Below, piece after piece: positions 24,384 to 34,791 of a DNA stretch of 64,000 nt. Positions within the stretch are counted from its first letter, which is position 1, and every line of letters begins with the position of its first letter. The translations under genes were made by a program, and so were the position numbers. A model generated the notes under the pieces. The model saw only the letters and a list, made by a program, of their open reading frames with translations, did no database searches and had not been told where the DNA came from. Origin of the DNA: Bradyrhizobium sp. AT1 (GTDB lineage: Bacteria; Pseudomonadota; Alphaproteobacteria; Rhizobiales; Xanthobacteraceae); NCBI RefSeq assembly GCF_001590795.1, contig NZ_JXDL01000001.1, forward strand, positions 5,521,680 to 5,585,679. Reading direction: 5' to 3'.

Positions 24384-25925
24384 GTGAGCGAGGGATCCTA
24401 CAACGCGGTGTCCTGGCTGCTCGACCGTAACGTCGCCGAAGGCCGGGGCAGCAAGCTCGCCTTCGACGACACCGTCTCGCGGCTGACCTATCGCGAGCTT
24501 CAGCAGCAGACCCGCCGCGCCGCCAACATGCTGCGCCGGCTCGGCGTCCGCCGCGAGGAGCGCGTCGCGATGATCATGCTGGACACGGTCGACTTTCCGG
24601 TCGTGTTTTTGGGCGCGATCCGCGCCGGCATCGTGCCGGTGCCGCTCAACACGCTGCTGACGGCGGATCAATACGCCTACATCCTCGCCGACTGCCGCGC
24701 GCGCGTGCTGTTCGTCTCCGAGGCGCTCTATCCCGTCATCAAGGATGTGGTCGGCCGCATGCCCGATCTCGAGCATGTCGTGGTCTCCGGCGCCAAGCAG
24801 AACGGCCACAAGCAGCTCGCGGAAGAGATCGCCGGCGAGAGCGATCAGTTTACCACGGCCGCGACGCATCCGGACGAGCCGGCATTCTGGCTCTACTCGT
24901 CGGGCTCGACCGGCATGCCCAAGGGCGTGCGCCACATCCATTCCAATCTGCAGGCAACCGCGGACACCTACGCAAGACAGGTGCTCGGCATCCGCGAGAG
25001 CGATGTGTGTCTGTCCGCGGCAAAGCTGTTCTTCGCCTATGGTCTCGGCAACGCGCTGACCTTCCCGATGTCGGTCGGTGCCAGCGTGATCCTCAACAGC
25101 GAGCGGCCGACGCCGGCGCGCATGTTCGACCTGATGAACCGCTACAACCCCTCGATCTTCTATGGCGTGCCGACGCTGTTCGCGGCGATGCTCAACGACG
25201 AGACCATGAAGAGCGAGCGCGGCGGCGGCGCTTTGCGCATCTGCACCTCCGCAGGCGAGGCACTGCCGGAATCCGTCGGCAACAGCTGGAAGGCGCGCTT
25301 CGGCGTCGACATCCTCGATGGCGTCGGCTCGACCGAGCTGCTGCACATCTTCCTCTCGAACGCGCCCGGCGACATCAAATACGGCTCCTCCGGCAAGCCG
25401 GTGCCGGGCTATGCGGTGCGGCTCGTCAACGAGGCCGGCCAGGATGTCGCCGACGGAGAGGTCGGCGAATTGCTGGTCGATGCGCCCTCGGCCGGCGAAG
25501 GCTACTGGAATCAGCGCCACAAGAGCCGGCGTACGTTCGAGGGACCGTGGACCCGCACCGGCGACAAATATGTCCGCGACGCCGAAGGCCGCTACACCTT
25601 CTGCGGCCGTGCCGACGACATGTTCAAGGTCTCCGGCATCTGGGTCTCGCCGTTCGAGGTCGAGAGCGCGCTGATCACGCATCCCGCCGTGCTGGAAGCG
25701 GCTGTGGTGCCGGAAGCCGATCAGGAAGGATTGCTCAAGCCAAAGGCCTTCGTCGTGCTGCGCCCAGGCGCGACCACGACGGGGCTCCAGGAGATGCTCA
25801 AGGAGCACGTCAAGCAGAAGATCGGCCCGTGGAAATATCCGCGCTGGATCGACGTGGTGGACTCGCTACCGAAGACGGCGACCGGGAAGGTCCAGCGGTT
25901 CAAGCTGCGTGAGGGCGCGCAGTGA
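24384..25925 (+). CDS. bclA: Benzoate-CoA ligase
   Basis: The 513-residue acyl-adenylate ligase has the AMP-binding loop YSSGSTGMPKG (171-181), the GVGSTELLHIF motif, the RTGDKYVRD hinge region and the C-terminal catalytic lysine in PKTATGKVQRFKLR. Length and motifs match BadA/BclA. It converts benzoate, ATP and CoA to benzoyl-CoA, the entry step of the box pathway. The GTG start follows GGGGGAGAAG at good spacing. It opens the box cluster divergent from boxR. Confidence 0.92.
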   Translation: MSEGSYNAVSWLLDRNVAEGRGSKLAFDDTVSRLTYRELQQQTRRAANMLRRLGVRREERVAMIMLDTVDFPVVFLGAIRAGIVPVPLNTLLTADQYAYILADCRARVLFVSEALYPVIKDVVGRMPDLEHVVVSGAKQNGHKQLAEEIAGESDQFTTAATHPDEPAFWLYSSGSTGMPKGVRHIHSNLQATADTYARQVLGIRESDVCLSAAKLFFAYGLGNALTFPMSVGASVILNSERPTPARMFDLMNRYNPSIFYGVPTLFAAMLNDETMKSERGGGALRICTSAGEALPESVGNSWKARFGVDILDGVGSTELLHIFLSNAPGDIKYGSSGKPVPGYAVRLVNEAGQDVADGEVGELLVDAPSAGEGYWNQRHKSRRTFEGPWTRTGDKYVRDAEGRYTFCGRADDMFKVSGIWVSPFEVESALITHPAVLEAAVVPEADQEGLLKPKAFVVLRPGATTTGLQEMLKEHVKQKIGPWKYPRWIDVVDSLPKTATGKVQRFKLREGAQ

Positions 25926-25951
25926 GTGTGACTGTGAGGCCGACTCCCTTG

Positions 25952-26128
25952 CTGACCCTCCCCTGGAGGGGGAGGGTCAGCACGCAATCGAGCGCAGCGA
26001 GATGCGTGACGGGGTGGGGTGATCTCTCCACGCGAGCACCGCATCCGTCGAGAGACTGTCACCCCCACCCCGATTCACATCTCGCTACGCTCGCTGTGAA
26101 TCGACCCTCCCCTCCAGGGGAGGGTGGC
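25952..26128. repeat. Dispersed palindromic repeat (family D) inside the box cluster
   Basis: CTGACCCTCCCCTGGAGGGG at the left and CCCCTCCAGGGGAGGGT at the right form the arms. The inner block has AGCGAGATG...ACGGGGTGGGG against CCCCACCCCGATTCACATCTCGCT. It fills most of the 221-base gap between the ligase and the hydrolase genes. Confidence 0.8.
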
Positions 26129-26146
26129 AGAGACCGGAATTCGCTC

Positions 26147-26965
26147 ATGACCAACCTCACCCCCACCGGCTTCCTCGACATCGGCGGCGCCAGCCTCGAA
26201 TACAAATGGCTCGCGCCCGCATTCGCCGACGCACCCACCATCGTCATGCTGCATGAAGGGCTCGGCTCGGTCGGGCTCTGGGGCGATTTTCCCGAGAAGC
26301 TGCAACAGGCCACTGGCGCCGGCATCTTCGCCTATTCGCGTGCGGGTTATGGCCAGTCGAGCCCGGTCACGCTGCCGCGCCCACTCGATTACATGCAGCG
26401 CGAGGCGCGCGACGTGCTGCCGAAAATCCTCGATACGATTCCGTTCAAGCGCGGCCTCTTGCTCGGCCATTCCGACGGCGCCTCGATCGCAACCATCTAT
26501 GCCGGTTCACATCAGGACCACCGATTGCAGGGCGTTGCGTTGATCGCACCGCATTTCATCGTCGAGGACGTGTCGGTCAAATCCATCGCGGAGATCAAGG
26601 CGACGTTCGAGACCACCGACCTCAAGGCAAAGCTGGCGCGCTGGCACAAGGACGTCGACAACGCCTTCTACGGCTGGAATGGCGCCTGGCTCGATCCGCA
26701 CTTCCGCGATTGGGACATCTCGGAATACCTCGCTTATGTCCGCGTTCCCGTCCTGATCCTGCAGGGCGAGAACGATCAATATGGGACAATGCGCCAGGTC
26801 GAAATCGCCAGGGAAGAGTGCTATTGTCCAGTCGATATTAAAGTCATTTCAGAGGCGGGCCATTCCCCGCATCGTGAAGCGCCGGGGGCGACGCTTGACG
26901 CAATTGAGCAATTTGCAAAGGCGGCCCTGCGCGACGATCAGGGACTTCAAGGACACGCCGCATGA
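26147..26965 (+). CDS. Alpha/beta hydrolase of the box cluster
   Basis: The 272-residue protein has the alpha/beta-hydrolase fold: oxyanion segment HEGLGSVGLWGDFP, nucleophile elbow LLGHSDGASI (Ser in GHSDG), an acid in LQGENDQYG, and the catalytic histidine in EAGHSPHRE. Hydrolases of this type are common in benzoyl-CoA clusters, where they may act as thioesterases or on ring-cleavage intermediates; its exact step is not known to me. The start MTNLTPTG is used because the open frame upstream is repeat sequence. Confidence 0.85.
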   Translation: MTNLTPTGFLDIGGASLEYKWLAPAFADAPTIVMLHEGLGSVGLWGDFPEKLQQATGAGIFAYSRAGYGQSSPVTLPRPLDYMQREARDVLPKILDTIPFKRGLLLGHSDGASIATIYAGSHQDHRLQGVALIAPHFIVEDVSVKSIAEIKATFETTDLKAKLARWHKDVDNAFYGWNGAWLDPHFRDWDISEYLAYVRVPVLILQGENDQYGTMRQVEIAREECYCPVDIKVISEAGHSPHREAPGATLDAIEQFAKAALRDDQGLQGHAA

Positions 26966-26983
26966 CCACGCGGAGGCACAGTT

Positions 26984-27508
26984 GTGAATGTGCCTTCACA
27001 TGCGAGCGGCCCATTGCCGTGGCCGCAATGGGCCCATGTGCCGGGCGAGCCCGGCGCTGTGGATGCCGATTACGAGACGCTTGGCTTGGCCAAGGCGATG
27101 GTGCCCTCGGCCTTCCGCGGCTACGTGCCGGCGCGCCATCCGGCGCTGCGCTACGGGCTTGCGCTCAACGACCGCGGCTATTTCTGGGAAGCACAGGAAG
27201 TGCTGGAGGCGGTGTGGGCCGCGGCGCCCCAGGGCGGCCGCGAGCGAATTCTGCTGCGCGCCTGCATCCAGATCGCCAATGCCAATTTGCGACTGCGGAT
27301 GCAGCGCGCGCGCTCGGCCGCGCGGCTGTTCGGGGACGCGCTCGGAGAGTTGCGGGCATTGAATTCCCGCAAGGCGGCTGCGGCCGGCGACGGCTTCGTG
27401 GAGACCTTCCCTGTCCCGGCTCTGGTCGCGCTGTTGCAAGCCAAGCTCGGCCGTCCAGAGCTTTCCAAGGCCGACTGGATCGCACTCGGGGCGACCGCGC
27501 GGACCTGA
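26984..27508 (+). CDS. DUF309 domain protein
   Basis: The 174-residue protein has the DUF309 core (ALNDRGYFWEAQEVLEAVWAAAP, ERILLRACIQIANANLRLRM), a helical domain of unknown function. It starts with GTG 18 bases after the hydrolase stop and so is probably cotranscribed with it. DUF309 genes accompany box genes in related bacteria as far as I recall; the role is unknown. Confidence 0.8.
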   Translation: MNVPSHASGPLPWPQWAHVPGEPGAVDADYETLGLAKAMVPSAFRGYVPARHPALRYGLALNDRGYFWEAQEVLEAVWAAAPQGGRERILLRACIQIANANLRLRMQRARSAARLFGDALGELRALNSRKAAAAGDGFVETFPVPALVALLQAKLGRPELSKADWIALGATART

Positions 27509-27525
27509 GGCATCATGAAGCAAAA

Positions 27526-27603
27526 TGCATGTGAACCCGAATAAGGGGTAGACGCGCTCAGAAAGATGCATTATTGTGCATCTAACGCTACGGCGAAAAT
27601 GCA
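27526..27603 (+). promoter_or_regulatory. Cluster of TGCA motifs upstream of boxC (probable BoxR operators)
   Basis: TGCA occurs at 27526, 27567, 27577 and 27600 in the 117-base gap before boxC. The middle pair is TGCA-N6-TGCA within a perfect dyad GATGCA / TGCATC at 27565-27582. Established knowledge: the BzdR repressor of Azoarcus, a BoxR relative, binds TGCA repeats in its target promoter. The assignment here is inference from motif and context. Confidence 0.65.
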
Positions 27604-27625
27604 TAATCGAGCTCAGGGATGACCC

Positions 27626-29314
27626 ATGGCCGGGGAAGATCGGCGCCTCGCAGGCGGCGCGACATTCATCGATTTCCAGACCGAACCGTCCCGCTACAAG
27701 CACTGGAAGCTGGCGGTCGAGGGCGATGTCGCGACGTTGACCATGGATGTCGACGAGAATGGCGGCCTGTTCGAGGGCTATCTGCTCAAGCTCAACTCTT
27801 ATGACCTCGGCGTCGACATCGAGCTGGCGGACGTGGTCCAGCGCCTGCGCTTCGAGCATCCCGAGGTGAAGGTCGTGGTGATGCGCTCGGCCAAGAACCG
27901 TGTGTTCTGCGCCGGCGCCAACATCCGCATGCTCGCGGGCTCCACCCATGCCCACAAGGTCAACTTCTGCAAGTTCACCAACGAGACCCGCAACGGCATG
28001 GAAGACTCGTCCGAGAATTCCGGCCAGCGCTTCATCACCGTGGTGAACGGCTCCGCCGCCGGCGGCGGCTATGAGCTGGCGCTCGCGACCGACCACATCA
28101 TCCTCGCCGACGACGGCGCCTCTGCCGTCGCGCTGCCCGAGGTGCCGCTGCTCGCGGTGCTGCCGGGCACCGGCGGTCTCACCCGCGTCGTCGACAAGCG
28201 CAAGGTGCGCCGCGACCACGCCGATTTCTTCTGCACCATCGAGGAAGGCGTCAAGGGCAAGCGCGCGGTGCAATGGCGCCTCGTCGACGAGATCGCGCCG
28301 AACTCCAAGCTCGAGGCCAGGATCGCCGAGCGCGCCAGGGAATTCGCGGGCCAATCGAAGCGCAAGGGCAGCGGCAAGGGCATCGCGTTGACGCCGCTCA
28401 AGCGCGTCATCGACGAAAACAGCATCCGTTACGGCTTCGTCACCGTCGACATCGATCGCGCCGCCCGCATCGCCACCATCTCCATCAAGGCGCCGGAGGC
28501 CGCGCCGCCCGCCGACATCGACGGCATGATGGCGCAAGGCGCTTCGTTCTGGTCACTCCAGGTCGCGCGCGAACTCGACGACGCCATCCTGCATTTGCGC
28601 ATCAACGAGCTCGAGATCGCCATGCTGGTGTTCAAGAGCCACGGCGACCGCGCCCATGTGCTCGCGCACGATGCCTTCCTCGAAGCCAACAAGGCGCATT
28701 GGCTGGTCAACGAGATCAGGCACTATTGGAAGCGCGTGCTCAAGCGCATCGACGTCACCTCGCGCACGTTGGTGACGCTGGTCGAGCCCGGCTCGTGCTT
28801 TGCCGGCACGCTCGCCGAACTCGTGTTCGCCGCCGACCGCTCCTACATGCTGATCGGCACGCGCCAGGGCGACAACCGTCCGCCGCCGTCGATCGAGCTC
28901 TCTGCCATGAATTTCGGCCCCTATCCGATGAGCCATGGCCTGACCCGGTTGCAATCGCGCTTCCAGGCCGATCCCGCCGACGTCGAGCGCGCGGAAGCAA
29001 CCCTCGGTACCAGCCTCGACGCCGAGCAGGCCGAGGAGCTCGGCCTCGTCACCTTCGCGCTCGACGACATCGATTGGGACGACGAGGTTCGCGTCTTCCT
29101 GGAGGAGCGCGCCAGCTTCTCGCCCGACAGTCTCACCGGCATGGAAGCGAGCCTGCGCTTCGTCGGCCCCGAGACCATGGAATCCAAGATCTTCGCGCGC
29201 CTCACCGCCTGGCAGAACTGGATCTTCCAGCGCCCCAACGCGGTCGGCGAGGAAGGCGCGCTGCGTCGCTACGGCAGCGGCCAGAAGCCGAAATTCGATA
29301 TGACGCGGGTTTGA
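27626..29314 (+). CDS. boxC: 2,3-epoxybenzoyl-CoA dihydrolase BoxC
   Basis: The 562-residue protein is a double-length crotonase-family enzyme. The N-terminal half has the enoyl-CoA-hydratase oxyanion segments (NRVFCAGANIRMLAGS, NGSAAGGGYELALATDHIILADD). Length and order match BoxC, which opens the ring of 2,3-epoxybenzoyl-CoA and releases formate. It is followed by boxB after a 148-base gap containing a repeat. The TGCA motifs upstream suggest its own benzoyl-CoA-controlled promoter. Confidence 0.93.
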   Translation: MAGEDRRLAGGATFIDFQTEPSRYKHWKLAVEGDVATLTMDVDENGGLFEGYLLKLNSYDLGVDIELADVVQRLRFEHPEVKVVVMRSAKNRVFCAGANIRMLAGSTHAHKVNFCKFTNETRNGMEDSSENSGQRFITVVNGSAAGGGYELALATDHIILADDGASAVALPEVPLLAVLPGTGGLTRVVDKRKVRRDHADFFCTIEEGVKGKRAVQWRLVDEIAPNSKLEARIAERAREFAGQSKRKGSGKGIALTPLKRVIDENSIRYGFVTVDIDRAARIATISIKAPEAAPPADIDGMMAQGASFWSLQVARELDDAILHLRINELEIAMLVFKSHGDRAHVLAHDAFLEANKAHWLVNEIRHYWKRVLKRIDVTSRTLVTLVEPGSCFAGTLAELVFAADRSYMLIGTRQGDNRPPPSIELSAMNFGPYPMSHGLTRLQSRFQADPADVERAEATLGTSLDAEQAEELGLVTFALDDIDWDDEVRVFLEERASFSPDSLTGMEASLRFVGPETMESKIFARLTAWQNWIFQRPNAVGEEGALRRYGSGQKPKFDMTRV

Positions 29315-29323
29315 TGAAGTGCG

Positions 29324-29439
29324 TGTCCCGGGCGCGCTGCGGCACGAAGTGACGCTGCGCAGAACCGGGACCCACAGCGGACCGAAATGGGTCCCGGCTC
29401 AGCAGTGCAGCACTTCGCGCCGCACTGCGTCCGGGACAC
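29324..29439. repeat. Dispersed palindromic repeat (family C-like) between boxC and boxB
   Basis: GTGTCCCGGGCGCGCTGCGG at the left and CGCACTGCGTCCGGGACAC at the right are complementary. Inner blocks AACCGGGACCCA / TGGGTCCCGGCT repeat the pattern. It is related to the elements at 39127-39221 and 43439-43592. Confidence 0.8.
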
Positions 29440-29462
29440 GAGACCGATCAAGGAGCACGGCC

Positions 29463-30914
<1,452 letters not shown>

Positions 30915-30955
30915 GGGCGGTTACGAGGCGCGACGGCGGCGCCGCGCATTCACCT

Positions 30956-31082
30956 GTCGTCCCCGCGAACGCGGGGACCCATAACCACAGGCCGTGGTTT
31001 GGCGAAGATTCGTTGTCCGGTACTGATACCGGTCACACGCGATAGATCCCGCGGTATGGGTCCCTGCGTTCGCAGGGACGAC
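30956..31082. repeat. Dispersed palindromic repeat (family C)
   Basis: GTCGTCCCCGCGAACGCGGG at the left and CCTGCGTTCGCAGGGACGAC at the right, with the conserved TTTGGCGAAGATTCG centre. It lies between the convergent boxB and SDR genes. Confidence 0.9.
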
Positions 31083-31120
31083 GGCGGAGTTTGATGCTCC
31101 GGCGCGTCGAAGCCTGCTCT

Positions 31121-31921
31121 CTACCCCGCGATCTCCAACCCCGCATTCGCATACACCACGCCGCCGTCCACCGCGATGGTGTTGCCGACCACGTAATCGC
31201 CCGCGCGCGAGGCGAGATAGATCGCAACGCCCGCCATGTCCTCGTCGGTGCCGATCCGCCGCGACGGAATGCGCTTTGCGACCTCGTCCGAATGGTCGCG
31301 CGCGGCACGGTTCATGTCGGACCTGAACGCGCCGGGCGCGATCGCGGTGACGTTGATGTTGTCCTTGATCAGCTTGGTCGCCAGGCGCCGCGTCAGATGG
31401 ATCACCGCGGCCTTGCTGGCGGCGTAGGAATAGGTCTCGCCCGGATTGACGAAGATGCCGTCGACCGAGGCGATGTTGATCACCTTGGCCGGCCGCTCGT
31501 GCGAGGCCGCCGCGCGCAGCGGCTTGGCCAGCGCCTTGGTCAGGAAGAAGAGCGATTTGACGTTGAGGTCCATCACCTTGTCCCAGCCGCTTTCGGGGAA
31601 TTCGTCGAACTCCGCGCCCCAGGCCGCGCCGGCATTGTTCACGAGGATGTCGAGCTTCGGCTCCAGCTTGATGATCTCGGATGCGAGCCTGTCGCAGCCT
31701 TCGACGGTGGAGATGTCGATCGGCAGCGCGATGCACTCGCCGTCATATTGCGCGGTGAGCTCCCTGGCGGTCGCCTCGCACGGCCCGGCCTTGCGCGCGG
31801 TGATGTAGACCTTTGCGGCGCCGGCGCTGAGAAATCCCGCCGCAATCATCTTGCCAATGCCGCGCGAGCCGCCGGTCACCAGCGCGATGCGGCCTTTGAG
31901 CGAGAACAGATCGTTGAACAT
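31121..31921 (-). CDS. Short-chain dehydrogenase/reductase (SDR)
   Basis: The 266-residue classical SDR has the cofactor loop TGGSRGIG, NNAG, catalytic S in NIASVDG and the YAASK motif, with the C-terminal DGG turn (VDGGVVYANAG). The residues ITARKAG after the second strand suggest NADP. It is convergent with boxB, so it is probably not part of the box operon. The substrate is unknown. Confidence 0.88.
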   Translation of the reverse strand: MFNDLFSLKGRIALVTGGSRGIGKMIAAGFLSAGAAKVYITARKAGPCEATARELTAQYDGECIALPIDISTVEGCDRLASEIIKLEPKLDILVNNAGAAWGAEFDEFPESGWDKVMDLNVKSLFFLTKALAKPLRAAASHERPAKVINIASVDGIFVNPGETYSYAASKAAVIHLTRRLATKLIKDNINVTAIAPGAFRSDMNRAARDHSDEVAKRIPSRRIGTDEDMAGVAIYLASRAGDYVVGNTIAVDGGVVYANAGLEIAG

Positions 31922-32028
31922 GATGCCTCCCTTGGTTTGACGTTGTTTTGAGCGGGGCGGGCAAGGGAGTCAAGGAAGGCGCGGGATGAGATGGGCGTGT
32001 GGCGCGACGGCGGCGACACCAACTCAGT

Positions 32029-32154
32029 GTCGTCCCTGCGAACGCAGGGACCCATAACCACAGGGAGTAGTTTGGCGAAGATTCGCGGTTCGGGACTGTT
32101 ACCAAACGCGATCGATGGATCACGCGGTATGGGTCCCTGCGTTCGCAGGGACGA
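32029..32154. repeat. Dispersed palindromic repeat (family C)
   Basis: GTCGTCCCTGCGAACGCAGG at the left and CCTGCGTTCGCAGGGACGAC at the right. It is the third and most regular copy of this family in the window, 950 bases from the second. Confidence 0.9.
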
Positions 32155-32172
32155 CAGTGGAGATTGCAGTGC

Positions 32173-33231
32173 CTACGCCGCCGCGATCCGGCGAAAACCG
32201 TTCCACATCGCGGTGGCGGCGCCCGAGGTCAGCACGGGGAGGATCCGCGCGTCCTGGTAATTGCCGTTGAGCGAGACGCGCGGCAGCGCCGTCATGTGGC
32301 CGGCATTCTCGGCGAACAGCATGCCGGGCCGCGTCGTCACCGCGGTCTTGAAGCCGGCCGTCGCCGCCAGGCCGAATTCGCGCGTGCCCGCGGCCTCGCG
32401 GTCGCCATAGGGATAGGCGAGATGCAGCACGGGACGCTGCAGGGCCTGTTCGATCCGCGCGCGGCTCGTCGCCAGCTCCTGTGCGGCGATGTCTTCCGCC
32501 AGCTTGGCGAGGTTGCAATGGCTGACGCTGTGCGCGCCGATCGTGACCAGCGGATCGGCCGCAAACGTCTTCAGCTCGGTCCAGGACAGGCAAAGGCTGC
32601 GGCACAGCGCGGCCATGTCGACGTCATATCTCGCGCAGAGCGCCTCGATCTCCCGCTTGAGGTCGTGCTCGCCGGGCAGCGCGCGCAGCCAGTCGTGCAG
32701 GCGGTCATAGGCGGCCTGCTTGGCCGCAGGCGTCGTCGCGTCGAGCCGCAGCGCGGAATGGCCGATCGTGACCTCGATCTGCTCGGCCTTGGCGATCACG
32801 GCCTCCAGCGCTTCCCACCACAGCCGTCCGATGCCTTCGGCAAAGTCGCTTGCGACATAGACCGTCGCCGGCGCGTCGAATTCGCGCAGCACCGGCAGGG
32901 CGTGGTCCAGATTGTCGCGATAGCCGTCGTCGAAGGTGAAGGCGGCGAAGCGGCGGTCGAACCGACCCTGCACCAGCCGCTCATGCAGCTCGTCCATGCT
33001 GACGATGTCGATGTCGCGGGAGCGCAAATGACACAGCGTCTCGCGCAGGAATTCGGGGGTGACTTCGAGATGCCGGTTCGGCTGGAACGCAGCCTCTCGG
33101 GCCGGCCGCACGTGGTGCAGCATGAAAATGGCACCGACACCCGACAAAAGCGGGCGCAAGAGGTGGTGCGCCCCGCTGAAGTAAAGTGCTCCCAGCCCGG
33201 CGCGGATGACGTTGTTACGCAGTTGTTTCAT
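32173..33231 (-). CDS. Polysaccharide deacetylase family protein
   Basis: The 352-residue protein has the NodB-fold metal motifs: FTFDDGYRDN (catalytic base and metal Asp) and IGAHSVSHCNLA (metal histidines). An N-terminal region (NNVIRAGLGALYFSGAHHLLRPLL) looks like a membrane-associated helix. It should remove N-acetyl groups from a polysaccharide, such as a surface polymer or peptidoglycan. Divergent from the OmpA/BON gene. Confidence 0.88.
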   Translation of the reverse strand: MKQLRNNVIRAGLGALYFSGAHHLLRPLLSGVGAIFMLHHVRPAREAAFQPNRHLEVTPEFLRETLCHLRSRDIDIVSMDELHERLVQGRFDRRFAAFTFDDGYRDNLDHALPVLREFDAPATVYVASDFAEGIGRLWWEALEAVIAKAEQIEVTIGHSALRLDATTPAAKQAAYDRLHDWLRALPGEHDLKREIEALCARYDVDMAALCRSLCLSWTELKTFAADPLVTIGAHSVSHCNLAKLAEDIAAQELATSRARIEQALQRPVLHLAYPYGDREAAGTREFGLAATAGFKTAVTTRPGMLFAENAGHMTALPRVSLNGNYQDARILPVLTSGAATAMWNGFRRIAAA

Positions 33232-33394
33232 GACCGGCTGGCGGGCTTTGGCATTCCACCTTCAACTTACGGAAGAACCCTTGAAGAAAAAGTTATTCCG
33301 ATTGTCCAGCTGCGCCTTCGGAAGGGCACCATTTCCGGTTTGACAGCCTGCCAAGGGTTTGTTTTGTCTCCGGTTCCAGAGTTCGGGTCGTCGA

Positions 33395-34789
33395 ATGCAG
33401 AAGCTTTTCAGGTGGGCCAGCAAATGGTGGCCGGGGTTGATTCCCCTGGCCGTCATGTGGGGATTTGCGGCCTGGAATAACACCTTACCGGTCGAGGCCG
33501 ACCTCTCGGCCCGCAGCACGGCCGCGCTGAAGGGGACCGTCCTGGACAAGACCCGGATCGCGGTGGACGGCCGCGACGTCAGCCTGGCCGCGGACGCCTT
33601 CTCCGAGGAGGGGCGCCGCGACGCCGTGATGGCGGTCGAGACCGTCCCCGGCGTCCGCCTGGTCGACGACCGGACCCGCCTGGTTCCCGAGGCCAAACCC
33701 TTCGTCTGGAATGCCGAGCGCGACGTGGTGCGGGTGACGCTGTCAGGCTCCGCGCCCTTGCCCTCGATGAAGGGCCGGCTGACCGAGGCGGCCCGCAAGG
33801 AGGTCGGCGGCGCCGAGGTGGCCGACCAGATGAGCCTGGCGCGCGGTGCGCCGCCGCTGTTCGAGGCCGCCGCGATGCTGCTGCTCGACCAGATCGGCAG
33901 GCTGAAGGACGGCAAGGTCACGATCACGGATACCAAGGTCAATCTGTCGGGCATGGCCCGCGAGCTCGGCGGCCGCGAAGCCATCGCAGCCGCGCTGAAG
34001 AACCTTCCCGAGGGCTTTTCGATCGCCGCCAACGACGTCAAGGCGCCGCCCTATATCTTCCAGGCCTACAAGGATCCGGTCGCCGCGACGGTGACGCTGA
34101 CCGGCTACGTTCCCGACAACAACGTGCATGCGGCGATCGTCGGCAGCGCGGGGCGAAGATTCTTCACCGAAAAGGTCGTCGACAATCTCAAGGCCAGCAT
34201 CGGCGCGCCCGGCTCGTTCAACACGGCCGTGGTCGCCGCGCTCGGCGCGCTGTCGCGGCTGTCGACCGGCACGCTCGTCGTCTCCGACCGCGAGGTGAAG
34301 CTGTCGGGCGATGCCCTCTATGAGGGGGCCGCCAACGACATCCGGGCCGGGCTCGGCAAGGACTTCCCGAAGAACTGGCAGTACAAGCCGGAGATCACCG
34401 TGAAGCCCGCAGCAGGGCCGGTCGACGGCACCGTGTGCCAGCAATTGTTCAATGACCTCTTGGCCAAGGGCAAGATCCGCTTCGCAGCCAAGCGCGCCGA
34501 CATCGATCCGGACTCCGCCGCAATCCTCGATCATCTGATCGAGACGGCGCTGCGCTGCCCCACCACCAATATCGAAGTGGCCGGGCATACCGACGCCGAC
34601 GGCGAGGACGGCTTCAATCAGGCGCTCTCGGAGAAGCGCGCGCAGGCGGTGATCGACTATCTGGTCAAGGCCGGCCTGCCCGCCAGCCGCTTCACCGCAG
34701 TCGGCCATGGCAGCACGCAGCCCGTCGCCGGCAACGACACCGACGACGGCAAGGCGCAGAACCGCCGCATCGAATTTCTGGTGAGGTGA
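33395..34789 (+). CDS. OmpA family protein with BON domains (ArfA-like)
   Basis: The 464-residue protein has one N-terminal membrane helix (WPGLIPLAVMWGFAAW), then BON-like repeats (around residues 25-310) and a C-terminal OmpA peptidoglycan-binding domain (IRFAAKRADIDPDSAAIL, VAGHTDADGEDGFNQALSEKRA, NRRIEFLVR). The order helix-BON-OmpA is that of the mycobacterial pore-like protein ArfA/OmpATb. It would be anchored in the inner membrane and contact peptidoglycan. A 98-residue membrane protein follows 2 bases later, suggesting a two-protein unit. Confidence 0.85.
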   Translation: MQKLFRWASKWWPGLIPLAVMWGFAAWNNTLPVEADLSARSTAALKGTVLDKTRIAVDGRDVSLAADAFSEEGRRDAVMAVETVPGVRLVDDRTRLVPEAKPFVWNAERDVVRVTLSGSAPLPSMKGRLTEAARKEVGGAEVADQMSLARGAPPLFEAAAMLLLDQIGRLKDGKVTITDTKVNLSGMARELGGREAIAAALKNLPEGFSIAANDVKAPPYIFQAYKDPVAATVTLTGYVPDNNVHAAIVGSAGRRFFTEKVVDNLKASIGAPGSFNTAVVAALGALSRLSTGTLVVSDREVKLSGDALYEGAANDIRAGLGKDFPKNWQYKPEITVKPAAGPVDGTVCQQLFNDLLAKGKIRFAAKRADIDPDSAAILDHLIETALRCPTTNIEVAGHTDADGEDGFNQALSEKRAQAVIDYLVKAGLPASRFTAVGHGSTQPVAGNDTDDGKAQNRRIEFLVR

Positions 34790-34791
34790 CG

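Noticed and set aside
27565..27582. GATGCA/TGCATC dyad considered as a terminator for the DUF309 gene
   Set aside because: AT-rich short stem without a T-run; the repeated TGCA spacing fits an operator better.
30956..32154. Two copies of family C repeats considered as CRISPR-like or IS ends
   Set aside because: Copies are about 950 bases apart with a normal gene between them, with no regular spacers, target duplications or transposase.
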